20,410 bases of DNA from Silene noctiflora (Eukaryota > Streptophyta > Magnoliopsida > Caryophyllales > Caryophyllaceae). The stretch covers positions 125,305-145,714 of the forward strand of contig VHZZ01001069.1 in the NCBI GenBank assembly GCA_009801015.1, read 5' to 3'. The position numbers and the translations under genes were made by a program. The notes beneath the pieces are model-generated. The model saw only the letters and a program-made list of their open reading frames with translations, ran no database searches and had not been told where the DNA came from. Below, in pieces: positions 19,819-20,410 of the stretch (within the stretch, counting starts at the first letter, position 1; each line of letters starts with the position of its first letter).

Positions 19819-20396
19819 TTAAGTAGGTGAACTGACAATGACGTGGCATTGAGTAGGTGATGACTGGATATTGACTCCCCCAAAATTTTCACCACCCAAT
19901 TACCACCAACCCCGCCAATCACAAGTTATCATCTCCAGTCCTCACTACATTATTTCAGCCGTCGGACATCTCAACCACCTCTCCACAACCATCATCGTCG
20001 TTGGCGCCTTCCCTCCGACCTCCAAACCAGAAACACCACCATCCTCACTGACACCCACCCTAACCCAGCTTCTTCCCCATTATCCCACCTTGGAAACCCA
20101 ATTCCTCTCTCAAAAAATTCGATATCTATTGGGGGAGTGGGAGGAGATTATGAGGATGGGGGAGAAGTTTTAAGGGTTGGATTAGTGGTTTGGAAGGTGG
20201 GTGGTGGATGGGGAAGGGGCCGTGGAGGTGAGGCATCGATAGTAGTGGTGATGGTAGTTGTGCTATGATTCTGGCGGGTAATAAAGGGAGTATGTAGGTG
20301 ATAGTTGGGGGAGGAATTGGTAATGATAGGTGGTGCATAAGGGGAGTCGACGCTTAGTCATCACCCATCGACGACATCGCCAACTCACCTACTTAA
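19819..20396. mobile_element. Unclassified terminal-inverted-repeat element upstream of the Yip1 gene
   Basis: The left end (19819-19880) and the inverted right end (20396-20341) share, in order, TTAAGTAGGTGA, TGATGACT and GACTCCCC. The middle parts are diverged and differ in length by 6 bp, giving an imperfect inverted repeat of about 55-62 bp. Long terminal repeats suggest a Mutator-like or foldback element, but no 8-11-bp target duplication is evident, and the right end is only 14 bases from the window edge. The left half (to about 20110) is C/A-rich and the right half G/T-rich, so Pro/Thr/Ser/Leu-rich frames appear on both strands (19871-20173 plus, 20126-20338 minus). I do not regard these as genes. 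Confidence 0.6.
19839..19848. promoter_or_regulatory. ACGT-core (bZIP-type) sequence TGACGTGGCA
   Basis: TGACGTGGCA fits the TGACG / ACGTGGC consensus of plant bZIP factors (TGA, ABRE or G/C-box hybrid). It lies about 275 bases upstream of the Yip1-gene start and inside the left arm of the inverted-repeat element. It is a motif match only. Confidence 0.4.
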
Positions 20397-20410
20397 CAGT
20401 ACAAATTCGC

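Noticed and set aside
19871-20338. Pro-rich ORFs at 19871-20173 (+) and 20126-20338 (-)
   Set aside because: Low-complexity products of the element's skewed composition, with no family match or splice context.

Overview
This is a nuclear window from a flowering plant, most likely a eudicot. The sequence is AT-rich, both recognisable genes are split by GT/AG introns, and much of the rest is plant transposable elements (Athila-like Ty3/gypsy LTR retrotransposon, hAT, PIF-like and Stowaway MITEs, tRNA-derived SINEs, a Copia-type LTR). I cannot name the species. I found no prokaryotic features, CRISPR array, rRNA or intact tRNA gene.

Layout. (1) 1-4294 is the 3' half of an Athila-like retrotransposon on the + strand: a decayed ATHILA-ORF1-type reading frame (58-1337, with a nonsense codon and a frameshift), a long non-coding 3' region with two polypurine-tract-like motifs, and a 1.35 kb 3' LTR (2949-4294) that carries four copies of a palindrome. 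(2) 4295-7140 is a graveyard of smaller elements: a coding-looking scrap beside the LTR, one end of a mariner/Stowaway-type element, a tRNA-like SINE head, a GGTCCGG-rich hAT MITE with a near-perfect 8-bp target duplication, and decayed hAT/other MITE sequence. (3) 7229-11975 (+) is a six-exon gene for a small RING-type (C3HC4) protein of 286 aa. Its introns hold a Stowaway, a hAT MITE with a perfect 8-bp duplication, and a nest of SINE inside hAT inside PIF-like MITE. (4) 11976-14275 is intergenic, with a serine-rich orphan exon-like ORF near 12.6 kb and degenerate AT-rich repeats near 13.8 kb. (5) 14276-19566 (-) is a six-exon gene for a Yip1-family membrane protein, closest by remembered sequence to plant YIP4a/YIP4b (279 aa). 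Its large third intron contains a short Copia/TRIM-like LTR with a primer binding site. (6) 19819-20396 is an unclassified terminal-inverted-repeat element about 250 bp upstream of the Yip1 gene's start; it contributes an ACGT-core (TGACGTGGCA) sequence to that promoter region.

The two host genes are convergent (tail to tail) and have no evident shared pathway: one is predicted to act in ubiquitin transfer, the other in Golgi/TGN trafficking. Both gene models rest on splice junctions that keep one reading frame through all exons and on family motifs; no transcript evidence is available here.

I do not see a convincing new biological system. The items most worth checking are the palindrome array in the LTR, the right-edge TIR element with its strand-composition switch, the duplicated splice acceptor in RING intron 1, the Ser-rich orphan exon, and the triple-nested insertion in RING intron 5.
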